Of a stretch of DNA of 64,000 nucleotides, positions 34,772 to 43,437 are shown in pieces. The first letter of the stretch is position 1. Each line of letters starts with the position of its first letter. Under the pieces are notes generated by a model. It did not search any database. It was not told the origin of the DNA and saw nothing but the letters and a program-made list of their open reading frames with translations. A program made the translations under genes and the position numbers. Location: the NCBI GenBank assembly GCA_026537415.1, contig JAFNMF010000030.1:186001-250000 (forward strand). The letters run 5' to 3'. This DNA comes from Acetobacteraceae bacterium B3987 (GTDB lineage Bacteria > Pseudomonadota > Alphaproteobacteria > Acetobacterales > Acetobacteraceae).

Positions 34772-35899
34772 ATGATTATTCCTTGTTATCCCGAATACCC
34801 TCTGATTGAAAGCCTTGATGAACACATGATAGCCTTCTTTCGGTGCCGCAGCTTTCGACCTCGCCCCTTTTCCCGCTCTGCCATGCAGCATGGTGCAGGT
34901 TTTCTGCTAGGGGTAATCATCAGCGTGCCCGCCACGGCACAAAGCCCCCTTCCCCCTCTGGACCCGGCCCAGTCACGCCTCTGTCGCAACGCCACAGAGC
35001 AGGTAGAACGTGCCCTGCGCCTGCCGGATGGCTTTCTCTCCGCCATCAGCCGGGTAGAAACAGGACGACCGGATGGAGTTGGCAACCTCACATCATGGCC
35101 ATGGAGCATCAATGCCGCTGGCACGAGCCATTATTATGCCTCCCGACAGGAGGCCGTAGAGGCTGTAAAGGGCTTTCAGCAACAGGGGATAGAGTCCATT
35201 GATGTCGGCTGCCTACAAGTCAATCTTCTCCACCATCCAGCAGCTTTCCCCTCACTGGATATGGCTTTCGACCCTTACAGCAACGCCCGTTATGCAGGGC
35301 TGTTCCTCCAGAAACTGAAAGAACAAACAGGTAGCTGGCCACGTGCCGCCGCTGCCTATCATTCACAAACAGGAACGCTAGGCACACCTTATATGCAACA
35401 GGTTCTCCAGCAATGGGCCACGCCGCTGGACATACCCCAGCCACACGCATCGCTACCCATCTCATCCCACCCAGCTACAACCATGCCTGTAGCGGTTACC
35501 CATGCCAACGTCAGCCAAAACCACCCTGCACGCATAACGGTGCCATACCGTCCCTTCGTCATTCAGTCCGCATCCTCCCTTCCATCCGGAATCAAACCTT
35601 CTGGAGGAGGTATTACCCATGCAACTAACGGACCTGCCAATTTTCTGGCTGCACTACGTCATCAAGAAACGACACAACCGTTATCTCCAGCTGGCCAGCC
35701 TGCTACCTCAACCACACCGGGCCAGAACACCCCACAAGAGCATCATCCTTTCCGCCCCTTTCGGGGGTATTTCCGCCCTGCCATGCCACCGCCACCACAT
35801 CAGAGGATGAAAAGCTCACAGAATGGACGCAGCCTCGCCACCTATCGGGCCATGCCTGTCCATACTGTCAGCCCCATGCCTTACGTTCCGGCCTATTAA
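34772..35899 (+). CDS. lytic transglycosylase, SLT type
   Basis: 375 residues. A signal peptide probably lies at MQHGAGFLLGVIISVPATAQ (residues 38-57), so the true start may be the ATG near 34826 or 34883. The lysozyme-like domain has the catalytic glutamate E96 (LSAISRVETGRPDG), then SIDVGCLQVNLLHHP and RAAAAYHSQTGTLG. The C-terminal 170 residues are Pro, Thr and His-rich and disordered. It would cleave peptidoglycan in the periplasm. Next to flgI-flgJ, it is the likely substitute for the missing FlgJ muramidase. Confidence 0.87.
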   Translation: MIIPCYPEYPLIESLDEHMIAFFRCRSFRPRPFSRSAMQHGAGFLLGVIISVPATAQSPLPPLDPAQSRLCRNATEQVERALRLPDGFLSAISRVETGRPDGVGNLTSWPWSINAAGTSHYYASRQEAVEAVKGFQQQGIESIDVGCLQVNLLHHPAAFPSLDMAFDPYSNARYAGLFLQKLKEQTGSWPRAAAAYHSQTGTLGTPYMQQVLQQWATPLDIPQPHASLPISSHPATTMPVAVTHANVSQNHPARITVPYRPFVIQSASSLPSGIKPSGGGITHATNGPANFLAALRHQETTQPLSPAGQPATSTTPGQNTPQEHHPFRPFRGYFRPAMPPPPHQRMKSSQNGRSLATYRAMPVHTVSPMPYVPAY

Positions 35900-35948
35900 A
35901 CCCTGCCTCGCTGGTGAAAGAGCCTGACAGGCCATGTTAACAACCACC

Positions 35949-36866
35949 TCAACGTCTGAGATGCGCCAACATCTCCATCATCATTTTGGAGAGACCCACA
36001 AACCCTTCCTGCAACTGCACCATCTGCTGCTGAAGCTGCGCCATATAATGCCGCTCCAGATGGTTGCTCTGGATGAAACCAGCCTGCAACTGCCGCAGGC
36101 GGTCACCGCCCTGTATAGCTTTGCGTATCACGCTGTTCTTGTAGGTTATTGAATAATCATACGGCACCTCATGCCCGCTCGTATCATTAGCCCCACCAGT
36201 TGCCGAACGATGATGATAGGAGCAGAGGAAATCCCCAATAATCCCAATTTCCCCGGCAATCATGATGCGCACGAACAGGTCATGATCCTCGACATAATCA
36301 AGCCGGGTCTCCACATCCCCCGCCGCAGCCAGCGCAGACCGCCGAAAGAGAAATGTGATAGGCATGACCACATACGCATGAGACAGATACAGGCTATAAT
36401 CCACCACGGCACCGCTCTTGAGACCATACTGATCGGTCTTCCTGTCCGTAATGATATGGCCATCTTCAACATGTTCGTACACATCGTAATTGCTGGTCGT
36501 AACGCCTGCAAAAAAACTAGCTTTGTCCCGCTCCAGATAAGCGACTGTCTCTGCCAGAAAAGCAGGCTCCAGCGTGTCATCATCATCATGGATGAGAATG
36601 TAAGGTTCATCAGAAACGGCAAGCGCAAGAGCCAACGCCTTGCTGCGTCCGACTGACCGGGGCAGGTCCACACAGGAAAGACGCTCCCCCCATAGGGCAC
36701 TCTGCGCCGCCACGCAGTCCCTCAGAGCGTCCATATCCCCACCATCATTGATGATATGAATACGAAAATCCTGAAAGCTCTGCCTGTTCAGGCACTCCAA
36801 TGCCCGACGTAAAAAGAGTGGACGGTTTTTCGTCCGCAACAAGATGGCTACTTTGTAAGATGACAT
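35949..36866 (-). CDS. glycosyltransferase family 2 protein
   Basis: 305 residues. The GT2 opening VAILLRTKNRPLFLRRALEC leads to the nucleotide-sugar site ILIHDDDDTLEP and the acceptor-side motif VEDHDLFVRIMIAGEIG. The C-terminal 60 residues form a coiled coil (MAQLQQQMVQLQEGFVGLSK), an unusual addition that may hold a partner. It begins three bases after the stop of the TPR-glycosyltransferase gene, so both are one operon. No membrane helix is seen, so it acts in the cytoplasm. Confidence 0.88.
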   Translation of the reverse strand: MSSYKVAILLRTKNRPLFLRRALECLNRQSFQDFRIHIINDGGDMDALRDCVAAQSALWGERLSCVDLPRSVGRSKALALALAVSDEPYILIHDDDDTLEPAFLAETVAYLERDKASFFAGVTTSNYDVYEHVEDGHIITDRKTDQYGLKSGAVVDYSLYLSHAYVVMPITFLFRRSALAAAGDVETRLDYVEDHDLFVRIMIAGEIGIIGDFLCSYHHRSATGGANDTSGHEVPYDYSITYKNSVIRKAIQGGDRLRQLQAGFIQSNHLERHYMAQLQQQMVQLQEGFVGLSKMMMEMLAHLRR

Positions 36867-36869
36867 GCC

Positions 36870-38486
36870 TCAAACCTCCATAATCCGCTGTCGCAAACAT
36901 TGGCCTACCTCTTGCAGAATAGGTGTCAGAGACAGTTCCTGCGCCCGGAAGATGCGCATAGTGGGGTACCACGGCGTCCGCTCCCCCTGATCCCCCCACC
37001 GCCAGCAGGCGTCCCACCGGCTAACAAGCCAGACCTCACGACCCAACGCCCCCGCCAGATGCAACGGTGCCGTATCTACGGAAATGATAAGGTCCAGACT
37101 TTCCATCAGGGCTGCCGTATCAGCCATGTCCTGTACAGTCCCCATCAGATCATGCACCACCAACTCACCTGTCTGTTTCAGCTCCCCACGCTGGGGGCCG
37201 TACTGGAGACTGAATAAATCAGCCTGCACAGGGCCTAACGCCTCCATCATTTCGGCAAAACTGGTAGAGCGTCGCTGATCTGCTGCCACATCTTCCGCAC
37301 TGGTCCGAGAATCCCCAGCCCATACCAGTCCTACGCGCAAACGCCGCTGGGCAGATGACGGACCGCCTGTCCGGCTATCCTGTGTTACGGCCTGCGTCAC
37401 AAGTTGGGCAAAGCAATCCCGCCGCTGTACCGGGACTTCCAAATACGGGCTGAAGGCAGGCACATCAGCCGGACTCCGGAGATCACAAAGATAAGGAAGG
37501 TCCGGTATAGGGGAAGAAAAGTCATACTCTTCCGCCCGTTCTGGATGATTCAACATATCCGTTATTAAGCAGACCTCCACCATAGGGTAGCTTTCCTGCA
37601 ACAACCGAATCAGTGTCGGCGGAACAGCAAGTGTAATCTGCCCTGCCCGACGGACTATCTCTGGTAAGAAACGGATGAACTGGATCGTATCGCCCAACCC
37701 CTGCTCCTGATAGAACAGGATACGCTTCCCATCGAGCGGGACATCCTTCGTCAACCGTGGCAGGTCTTGATAAAACCAACAGTCGAGACTCGGTAAACGG
37801 GGCACACGCTTTACATAACGGGCAAAGCCTTCCTCGTACTCACCTGCCTTCATCAAGGCAATCGCATACCCAAAAGCTACAATTTCATTCCGGGAAGACA
37901 GCTCCATACCCCGGCGATAATAAGCCAGTGCCTCCCGAGAACGGTTCAATCGTTCCAACGCACAGCCCATATTATTATATAATGAAACAGAGGGCGGTTC
38001 GTCCCGCAGCCATGCGGCCAATACCTGCTCGGCCTGATCGGGCATCCCGGCCTCCAGAAGTGACATGGAGAGATGCTCCCCCACAAGCCCCCGATGCTCT
38101 GGCAGATTCCGAGCAACATCCATAAAAAAGGCCATCGCTTCTTCCCGCTGGCCCGCCGCCATGAGTGCATCTGCCAGAAAGACCTTTACCTCTCCCCGCA
38201 CGGAGGTCATGGCAGGTTCCTTTTCCGGCAATAGGAGCAATGCTTTACGGAATACAGCAATCACCACCTCATGCCGGGAACTGAACCGTTTCAGGAAAAG
38301 ACCCGCAGCCAGTACGAATGATACATCCTGCGTACCTTGTGCCGCCTGTATGGCCAGCTCCACAGCCTGCTCCAGCTCACCACGAACAACCATCTTCTGG
38401 CAACAAGCTGTAAGTTCCTGTGGTGTTAATGCAATCTCTCCGCCCGCTGGCCCTGCTGCTTGCCCACCCCATTCAGCTTTCACCAT
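36870..38486 (-). CDS. TPR-glycosyltransferase fusion, FlmG-like
   Basis: 538 residues. The N-terminal half (about 15-225) is a row of tetratricopeptide-type helices (SLYNNMGCALERLNRSREAL). The C-terminal half (about 245-535) is a GT-B transferase domain with ILFYQEQGLGDTIQFIRFLP, VGLVWAGDSRTS, ISVDTAPLHLAGALGREVWL and a closing TPWYPTMRIFRA. Caulobacter FlmG has this layout: its TPR part binds flagellin and its GT part glycosylates it. Position in a flagellar island fits that role. I saw no pseudaminic acid genes in the window, so the sugar is open. Confidence 0.82.
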   Translation of the reverse strand: MVKAEWGGQAAGPAGGEIALTPQELTACCQKMVVRGELEQAVELAIQAAQGTQDVSFVLAAGLFLKRFSSRHEVVIAVFRKALLLLPEKEPAMTSVRGEVKVFLADALMAAGQREEAMAFFMDVARNLPEHRGLVGEHLSMSLLEAGMPDQAEQVLAAWLRDEPPSVSLYNNMGCALERLNRSREALAYYRRGMELSSRNEIVAFGYAIALMKAGEYEEGFARYVKRVPRLPSLDCWFYQDLPRLTKDVPLDGKRILFYQEQGLGDTIQFIRFLPEIVRRAGQITLAVPPTLIRLLQESYPMVEVCLITDMLNHPERAEEYDFSSPIPDLPYLCDLRSPADVPAFSPYLEVPVQRRDCFAQLVTQAVTQDSRTGGPSSAQRRLRVGLVWAGDSRTSAEDVAADQRRSTSFAEMMEALGPVQADLFSLQYGPQRGELKQTGELVVHDLMGTVQDMADTAALMESLDLIISVDTAPLHLAGALGREVWLVSRWDACWRWGDQGERTPWYPTMRIFRAQELSLTPILQEVGQCLRQRIMEV

Positions 38487-38563
38487 TCTGCTGCCCTCTT
38501 CATGGTTTCATCCACAAATGACCTAAAAGGCCATATTTCATTGAAACAACATGTCCTTATAAG

Positions 38564-38578
38564 CCTTGATGGGCAAGG
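38564..38578. promoter_or_regulatory. CCTTG/CAAGG inverted pair upstream of flhA
   Basis: CCTTG (38564-38568) and CAAGG (38574-38578) face each other across five bases in the 207-base divergent gap between the TPR-glycosyltransferase gene and flhA. It shares the core seen before fliF and flgG. Confidence 0.35.
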
Positions 38579-38693
38579 ATTTAATGGTTAAATTACAAAT
38601 CCGCAGATAACACGCCTTAATGAAGCCTGTTATAGACCTTTCTGCCAACGCCACGGCAGGAGGACTTCTACAGGCAACATAGAATCAGTCAGG

Positions 38694-40901
38694 ATGACAA
38701 TGTCCGCTTCCCCTTCTTCCCCACAGCAGCCCGGCCCTTCTGCTCCCAAGGCAGCCACCGGTGCGGGAGGGGCTGGCGGTCTGGGGGGATGGTTAGGCAG
38801 CCTGATACGGAATCCCACCGAATTTTTCAGGCCGAATAGTGCGGCCTCCGGGCTTATGACCCGCCTGCCGGGCACGGACATCCTGCTCGCATTGGGCGTT
38901 ATCCTGCTCATCTCCATCCTCATTGTACCGCTACCCACACTGATTCTGGATATGGGGCTTTCCCTTTCCATTACCTCCTCAGTGCTTATCCTCATGGTGG
39001 CTCTATTTCTGGAGCGTCCGCTGGATTTCACCTCTTTCCCGACATTGCTGCTGCTGACGACCATGTTCCGCCTCTCACTGGAGGTAGCAACAACAAGGCT
39101 CATCCTCAGCCACGGGAATGAAGGAGCCTATGCAGCCGGACATGTCGTGGCCTCATTCGGGGGCTTCCTCATGGGGAATGATGTGGTGATCGGCGGGATT
39201 GTCTTCTGCATCCTACTGGTGGTGAATTTCATGGTCATCACCAAAGGGTCGGGCCGTATTGCTGAAGTTTCTGCCCGTTTCTTCCTTGATGCCATGCCCG
39301 GAAAACAAATGGCCATTGATGCCGACCTCGCCTCCGGAGCCATCAATGAGCGTATAGCCCGTTCCAAACGCAAAGAGCTGGAAGAAGAAAGTGCCTTCTA
39401 TGGTGCCATGGATGGTGCGGCCAAATTTGTCCGCAATGACGCCATTGCAGGAATCCTCATCACGGCCATCAATATTCTTGGCGGGCTAACCATTGGTGTC
39501 CTGCGCCACGGTATGCCCATTAGTGAAGCAGCACAGACCTTCACAACCCTGACCATTGGTGACGGTCTGGTCTCCCAGATTCCGGCTCTTCTGGTCTCAC
39601 TGGCAGCGGGTATCGTCGTCACGAAAGGTGGAACAGATGGCTCGGCAGATGTCACGCTTTTCCGCCAACTGGGGGGCAATGCCAAACCTCTGGGCATCGC
39701 AGCAACGCTTTCGGCCATCTTTGCCCTTATGCCCGGCCTACCGGCGTTTCCCTTCCTTATGATTGCCGCCATAGCAGGTATTGGTGCTTGGGTCCGCTAC
39801 AAAACACCCCAACCGGATGAAAGTGAGCAGGACCTTACCCAGCCAGCAGCCCCCACAACACAACCCATTTCCGATCTTCTGAAGATTGACCTCCTACGGT
39901 TGGAAATCGGCTACGGGCTGCTACCACTTGCCAGTGGTGACAACGCCCAGATTACCAAACAAATCAAGGCACTCCGCCGCAAAATGGCAGCGGATATGGG
40001 CTTTATAACCCCATCAGTACGGATTCAGGACAATATTCAGCTGGCAACAGACAAATATGTCATCAAGCTCAAAGAAATTGACATTGCTTCTGGAGAGGTC
40101 CGCCCCAATCACCTTCTGGCCATCTGTCCGTCTCATAAAAATGGTAAGGATACCCTACCGGGTGAGAAGACGACTGAACCTTCCTTCAATCTACCTGCCA
40201 TATGGATTGATCCTGACCTGAAAAAACAGGCCACAGATCAAGGCTATACCGTGGTGGACCCGGTCACCGTCATCATCACCCATCTGACGGAATCCATCAG
40301 CCAGAATCTGGGCGACCTGCTAACCTACGCCGCTACACAATCCCTGCTGGATGACCTGCCTTCCGAAGAGCAGAAGCTCGTCAATGACCTCATCCCCTCG
40401 CAAGTGTCTCTCAGCACGGTGCAACGTGTTCTCCAGTCGCTCCTTCAGGAACGCATCTCTATCCGAGACTTGCCCACCATTCTGGAAAGCATACAGGAAG
40501 GGCACGCCCTCGCCGCCAAAGGCATCAAGGCACTGACAGCCCATGTCCGCATCCGCCTCGCCCGACAGATATGCAACAGCTATGTCGGTGCTTCCGGTTG
40601 CATCTCCATGATTACTCTTTCTCCGGACTGGGAGAGCAATATCCTCAACAACACAGTCGGACAGGGTGATGACCGCACATTGGCCATGCCCCCGGCCATG
40701 CTGGACCGGTTCGTTACGGCACTACGCCGTGCCTTCGACCAAACAGCCACACTGGGAGAACTACCCGTCATCGTCACAACCTCCGCCACACGTGATTCTG
40801 TGCGGATGATCGTGGACCGCATTCGTCCCTCGGTCGCTGTCATGGCACAAGCGGAGATTTATCCCCGTACCCGTATCCGTACCGTCGCTACGGTAAACTG
40901 A
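38694..40901 (+). CDS. flhA: flagellar export gate protein FlhA
   Basis: 735 residues. About eight membrane helices fill the first half (LLALGVILLISILIVPLPTL; ITSSVLILMVALFLERPLDF), with the FHIPEP signature RFFLDAMPGKQMAIDADLAS. The cytoplasmic half (about 385-735) docks chaperone-substrate complexes. The first ~45 residues are a Pro/Gly/Ala-rich extension. An ATG six bases after the listed start also fits, with AGG at a better distance. Followed by an FlhF-like gene, as is usual. Confidence 0.97.
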   Translation: MTMSASPSSPQQPGPSAPKAATGAGGAGGLGGWLGSLIRNPTEFFRPNSAASGLMTRLPGTDILLALGVILLISILIVPLPTLILDMGLSLSITSSVLILMVALFLERPLDFTSFPTLLLLTTMFRLSLEVATTRLILSHGNEGAYAAGHVVASFGGFLMGNDVVIGGIVFCILLVVNFMVITKGSGRIAEVSARFFLDAMPGKQMAIDADLASGAINERIARSKRKELEEESAFYGAMDGAAKFVRNDAIAGILITAINILGGLTIGVLRHGMPISEAAQTFTTLTIGDGLVSQIPALLVSLAAGIVVTKGGTDGSADVTLFRQLGGNAKPLGIAATLSAIFALMPGLPAFPFLMIAAIAGIGAWVRYKTPQPDESEQDLTQPAAPTTQPISDLLKIDLLRLEIGYGLLPLASGDNAQITKQIKALRRKMAADMGFITPSVRIQDNIQLATDKYVIKLKEIDIASGEVRPNHLLAICPSHKNGKDTLPGEKTTEPSFNLPAIWIDPDLKKQATDQGYTVVDPVTVIITHLTESISQNLGDLLTYAATQSLLDDLPSEEQKLVNDLIPSQVSLSTVQRVLQSLLQERISIRDLPTILESIQEGHALAAKGIKALTAHVRIRLARQICNSYVGASGCISMITLSPDWESNILNNTVGQGDDRTLAMPPAMLDRFVTALRRAFDQTATLGELPVIVTTSATRDSVRMIVDRIRPSVAVMAQAEIYPRTRIRTVATVN

Positions 40902-40945
40902 CCTCTCCCAACAGACCGCAACCCCTTCAACACCGGACCTGACCC

Positions 40946-41776
40946 ATGAACAGCTTTGCCCCCTATCAGACCTCTCACCAGCTTTCCCCCAATTCCACTG
41001 GTCCAGCCAAGCCAGATACCCCCCAAGAAGCCGGTGGAGAGGTGGCCCTTCCCGCCAATGCCCTGAGCATCCCGGACATTCTGGCATGGCATTCCATCCC
41101 GCAAGAGCTAATCAACGCTATGGCAGGCAGCAGTCTGGCCGCAGGGCTGGAACGCATGATCGACTTTTCCCCCTTTCCCCTACGGTTGGGAGTACCGATG
41201 GCACTAGGGGGAGCTTCAGGCTCTGGCAAGTCCCTGACTCTGGCCAAACTAGCCGCACGCTATGCACGGCAGGCCCGACAGTCTGGCGGCCGAATCAGGC
41301 GGCCCCTCGTCCTTGCCTGCGACAGCACACCGGGCAGTTATATCAAGCTAGCCTCCATCCTGCGAGGCTGCGACATCGACCTGATGAAGGCCTATGGCGG
41401 CATAAATCCCCGCTTCATCGACAGCTATAACCGCATCATTCTAGTGGATCTACCGGGGCTCTGCGTTTATTCCCCAAAGGCCATGACGGAAATGAAAGAT
41501 GTCGTCGCCCGTACGGAGGCCAGTCTCTCCCTCGTCATCCCGGCAGGTATGGACCCGGAAGAAAGCACGGATATTGCTGCGGCCTTCCAGCAATGTGGTG
41601 CAAAATCAATGATCGCCAGCCGTATGGAACAGTCTGGCCGCATTGGCAGCATCATCACAGCAGCAGCCTGCGGCCTGTCCCTAACCTATGGCAGCTATTC
41701 CGGCAGCATCAATGAGGGCTTCACCCAGCTGACGCCTGCCATTTTGGCACGGCGGTTGCTCGTACTGCCGGGGTAA
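40946..41776 (+). CDS. degenerate FlhF-like SRP-type GTPase
   Basis: 276 residues, shorter than usual FlhF (350-450). It has a good P-loop (GGASGSGKSLTLAKLA, K95), LVLACDSTPGSYIKL in the place of the FlhF/SRP DTyRiaA segment, and VDLPGLCVYSP where DTAGR is expected. The guanine-recognition TKxD is replaced by SRMEQSG (from 225). The end (GSIITAAACGLSLTYGSYSG, then FTQLTPAILARRLL) matches the FlhF C-terminus. FlhF places polar flagella. The changes may abolish GTP specificity. It directly follows flhA, the usual place of flhF. Confidence 0.75.
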   Translation: MNSFAPYQTSHQLSPNSTGPAKPDTPQEAGGEVALPANALSIPDILAWHSIPQELINAMAGSSLAAGLERMIDFSPFPLRLGVPMALGGASGSGKSLTLAKLAARYARQARQSGGRIRRPLVLACDSTPGSYIKLASILRGCDIDLMKAYGGINPRFIDSYNRIILVDLPGLCVYSPKAMTEMKDVVARTEASLSLVIPAGMDPEESTDIAAAFQQCGAKSMIASRMEQSGRIGSIITAAACGLSLTYGSYSGSINEGFTQLTPAILARRLLVLPG

Positions 41777-41780
41777 AAAA

Positions 41781-41802
41781 GGCGGAGGGTCTACCCCCCG
41801 CC
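41781..41802 (-). terminator. terminator overlapping the end of fliP
   Basis: On the minus strand, GGCGGGGGGTAGACCCTCCGCC followed by TTTTTTA forms a GC-rich hairpin with a T run. Its left arm includes the last glycine codons and the stop of fliP (stop at 41791-41793), so translation and termination share sequence. Confidence 0.75.
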
Positions 41803-42654
41803 AAAACTGCGGACCAACCCACCCGATACCATCTGGAACCCATCCACCAGCACGAAGAAAATCAGCTTGAAGGGCAGAGAAATGGTCGGGGGTGGCAGCA
41901 TCATCATGCCCAGACTCATCAGCACGCTAGAGGTGACAAGGTCGATCACCAAAAAGGGCAGATAGAGCAGGAAGCCCATCTCGAACCCACGGCTCAGCTC
42001 TCCAACCATGAAGGCCGGGACAATCACCCGCCACGGCGGAGGTGGGGCGACCCCATTAGCCGGTGCAGGCTGAGGCTTGAGCCCAGCCAGATGATAGAAG
42101 ATGGCTACGTCATTCGGGCGGGCATTATGCACCATGAAATCCCGGAACGGCTCCGCTGCTGCCTGAAGCCCGGCCATCTCTTCCACCCGACCATCCATCA
42201 AAGGCTCAATACCCTGCTGCCATGAGCGTTCCAAAGTGGGCTGCATGACAAACAGGGTCAGGATCAGGGCCAGAGCTACCAGCACCATATTGGGCGGCGT
42301 CCCTTGGGCTCCGATGGCACTCCGCAGCAGGGAGAGCGTAATGATGATACGTGTAAAGGCTGTCATCATCACCAGCAAACTAGGTGCCAGAGATAAAAAC
42401 GCCACAAGGGCCATCAACTGGATGAGGCGGCTGGTCGTCCCAGCCTCACCAATGCCACCGCCTTTCCCCATATCCAGCGTAACGGACTGAGCTGTAGCCG
42501 GATGCGCCAGAAAACAGAGTAGCGTGATGGCCCCTGCCAGACTGCACAACCCTACTGCCCCCAAAATCATGGCACGCCGCAGACGCTTCCAGCCAGCGGC
42601 TATTTTCGCCGCTCCATCAGAAGCCGGACGGCCTTCCATCTCACAGTCCGCCAT
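41791..42654 (-). CDS. fliP: flagellar export gate protein FliP
   Basis: 287 residues from the ATG at 42654, chosen because AGGAGA lies upstream and it overlaps the fliO stop (TGATG). A signal-peptide-like helix (LGAVGLCSLAGAITLLCFLA) is followed by the FliP core: LMALVAFLSLAPSLLVMMTA, FTRIIITLSLLRSAIGAQGT and, at the end, LGMMMLPPPTISLPFKLIFF. FliP is the central pore subunit with FliQ and FliR, which are encoded at 14.6-15.7 kb. Last gene of the fliF-G-H-N-O-P unit. Confidence 0.96.
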   Translation of the reverse strand: MADCEMEGRPASDGAAKIAAGWKRLRRAMILGAVGLCSLAGAITLLCFLAHPATAQSVTLDMGKGGGIGEAGTTSRLIQLMALVAFLSLAPSLLVMMTAFTRIIITLSLLRSAIGAQGTPPNMVLVALALILTLFVMQPTLERSWQQGIEPLMDGRVEEMAGLQAAAEPFRDFMVHNARPNDVAIFYHLAGLKPQPAPANGVAPPPPWRVIVPAFMVGELSRGFEMGFLLYLPFLVIDLVTSSVLMSLGMMMLPPPTISLPFKLIFFVLVDGFQMVSGGLVRSFGGG

Positions 42655-43052
42655 CAATTCGTCTCCTGCCTCTGTCCTGCTTGTCCCGTGAGAAACGCTT
42701 CTGTTGCCGAATCTGCACCAGCCCCCAACCAGCCAACACACAAATCGGACGGGCCGCCCGTCAGAATGATGGCTGTTGCCTGTCGTCCCGCTGCATCCCG
42801 GACTGCTACGGAGAACAGAGTTCGTTTTGCCCCCAACGGGATGGCCTCCTGAACCTTCAAGGCACGATCCCTCATACCCTCATCCTTCAGCAGGGCAGGC
42901 ATACGGTGCTTCAGCCGCCGCAGGCACCAAGGTGTGACAGAAATCAGCACCACAACAAGCAAAAGGGCTAGAAGCGGATTCATGTGAAAACCCAGAACAG
43001 CCTGCATCATGGCCTCAGAACCGGGCCTCTCTCCAGCAGGGGCTACCATCAT
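42654..43052 (-). CDS. fliO: flagellar biosynthesis protein FliO
   Basis: 132 residues with one membrane helix (PLLALLLVVVLISVTPWCLR) and a small cytoplasmic domain (VQEAIPLGAKRTLFSVAVRD) as in FliO. FliO is an assembly scaffold for the FliP pore. The sequence family is variable, so the call leans on topology and the position between fliN and fliP. Both ends overlap the neighbouring genes by a few bases, showing tight coupling. ATG at 43049 is an equally good start. Confidence 0.82.
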   Translation of the reverse strand: MMVAPAGERPGSEAMMQAVLGFHMNPLLALLLVVVLISVTPWCLRRLKHRMPALLKDEGMRDRALKVQEAIPLGAKRTLFSVAVRDAAGRQATAIILTGGPSDLCVGWLGAGADSATEAFLTGQAGQRQETN

Positions 43053-43435
43053 GTGCTGGCAGATGAGGACATGATCTCCGTCATCGTCACGGCGATGTTG
43101 TCATCCTCAATGATGGTGATTTCACCACGAGCGATCAGCCTGTCATTGGCGTAAATATCAATGGAAGAACCAAGTTTACGGTTCAGCGGTACCACAGCAC
43201 CACGACCAAGACGCACTAGGTCCCGGACTGGCATTTTCACATCACCCACAACAGCCGTAATCTTGACCGGAACATCAAGAATCGCTTCCCGCTCCCGTTC
43301 CTTGTCCTGCCGGCTGTCAGACGGAGTGCCGCCATCCTCCTGCACATCCGAGGCGAAATCAGCCAGGTCCACCTCTGGTGTGGGCGTCTGCTGCGTCTCC
43401 TGGGCGGTCTCCGCTACATTATTATCCTCTGCCAT
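43049..43435 (-). CDS. fliN: flagellar switch protein FliN
   Basis: 128 residues from the ATG at 43435, which has AAGGAG about eight bases upstream; an in-frame GTG at 43441 is less likely. The C-terminal SpoA domain is clear: ILDVPVKITAVVGDVKMPVR, DLVRLGRGAVVPL and VNDRLIARGEI-type sequence near the end. FliN forms the base of the C ring with FliM and binds FliH. An acidic N-terminal tail precedes the domain. Confidence 0.94.
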   Translation of the reverse strand: MAEDNNVAETAQETQQTPTPEVDLADFASDVQEDGGTPSDSRQDKEREREAILDVPVKITAVVGDVKMPVRDLVRLGRGAVVPLNRKLGSSIDIYANDRLIARGEITIIEDDNIAVTMTEIMSSSAST

Positions 43436-43437
43436 CG

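Noticed and set aside
42655-42741. Longer N-terminus for FliP
   Set aside because: The extension lies inside fliO and has no ribosome site. The ATG at 42654 has AGGAGA and overlaps the fliO stop in the TGATG manner used elsewhere here.
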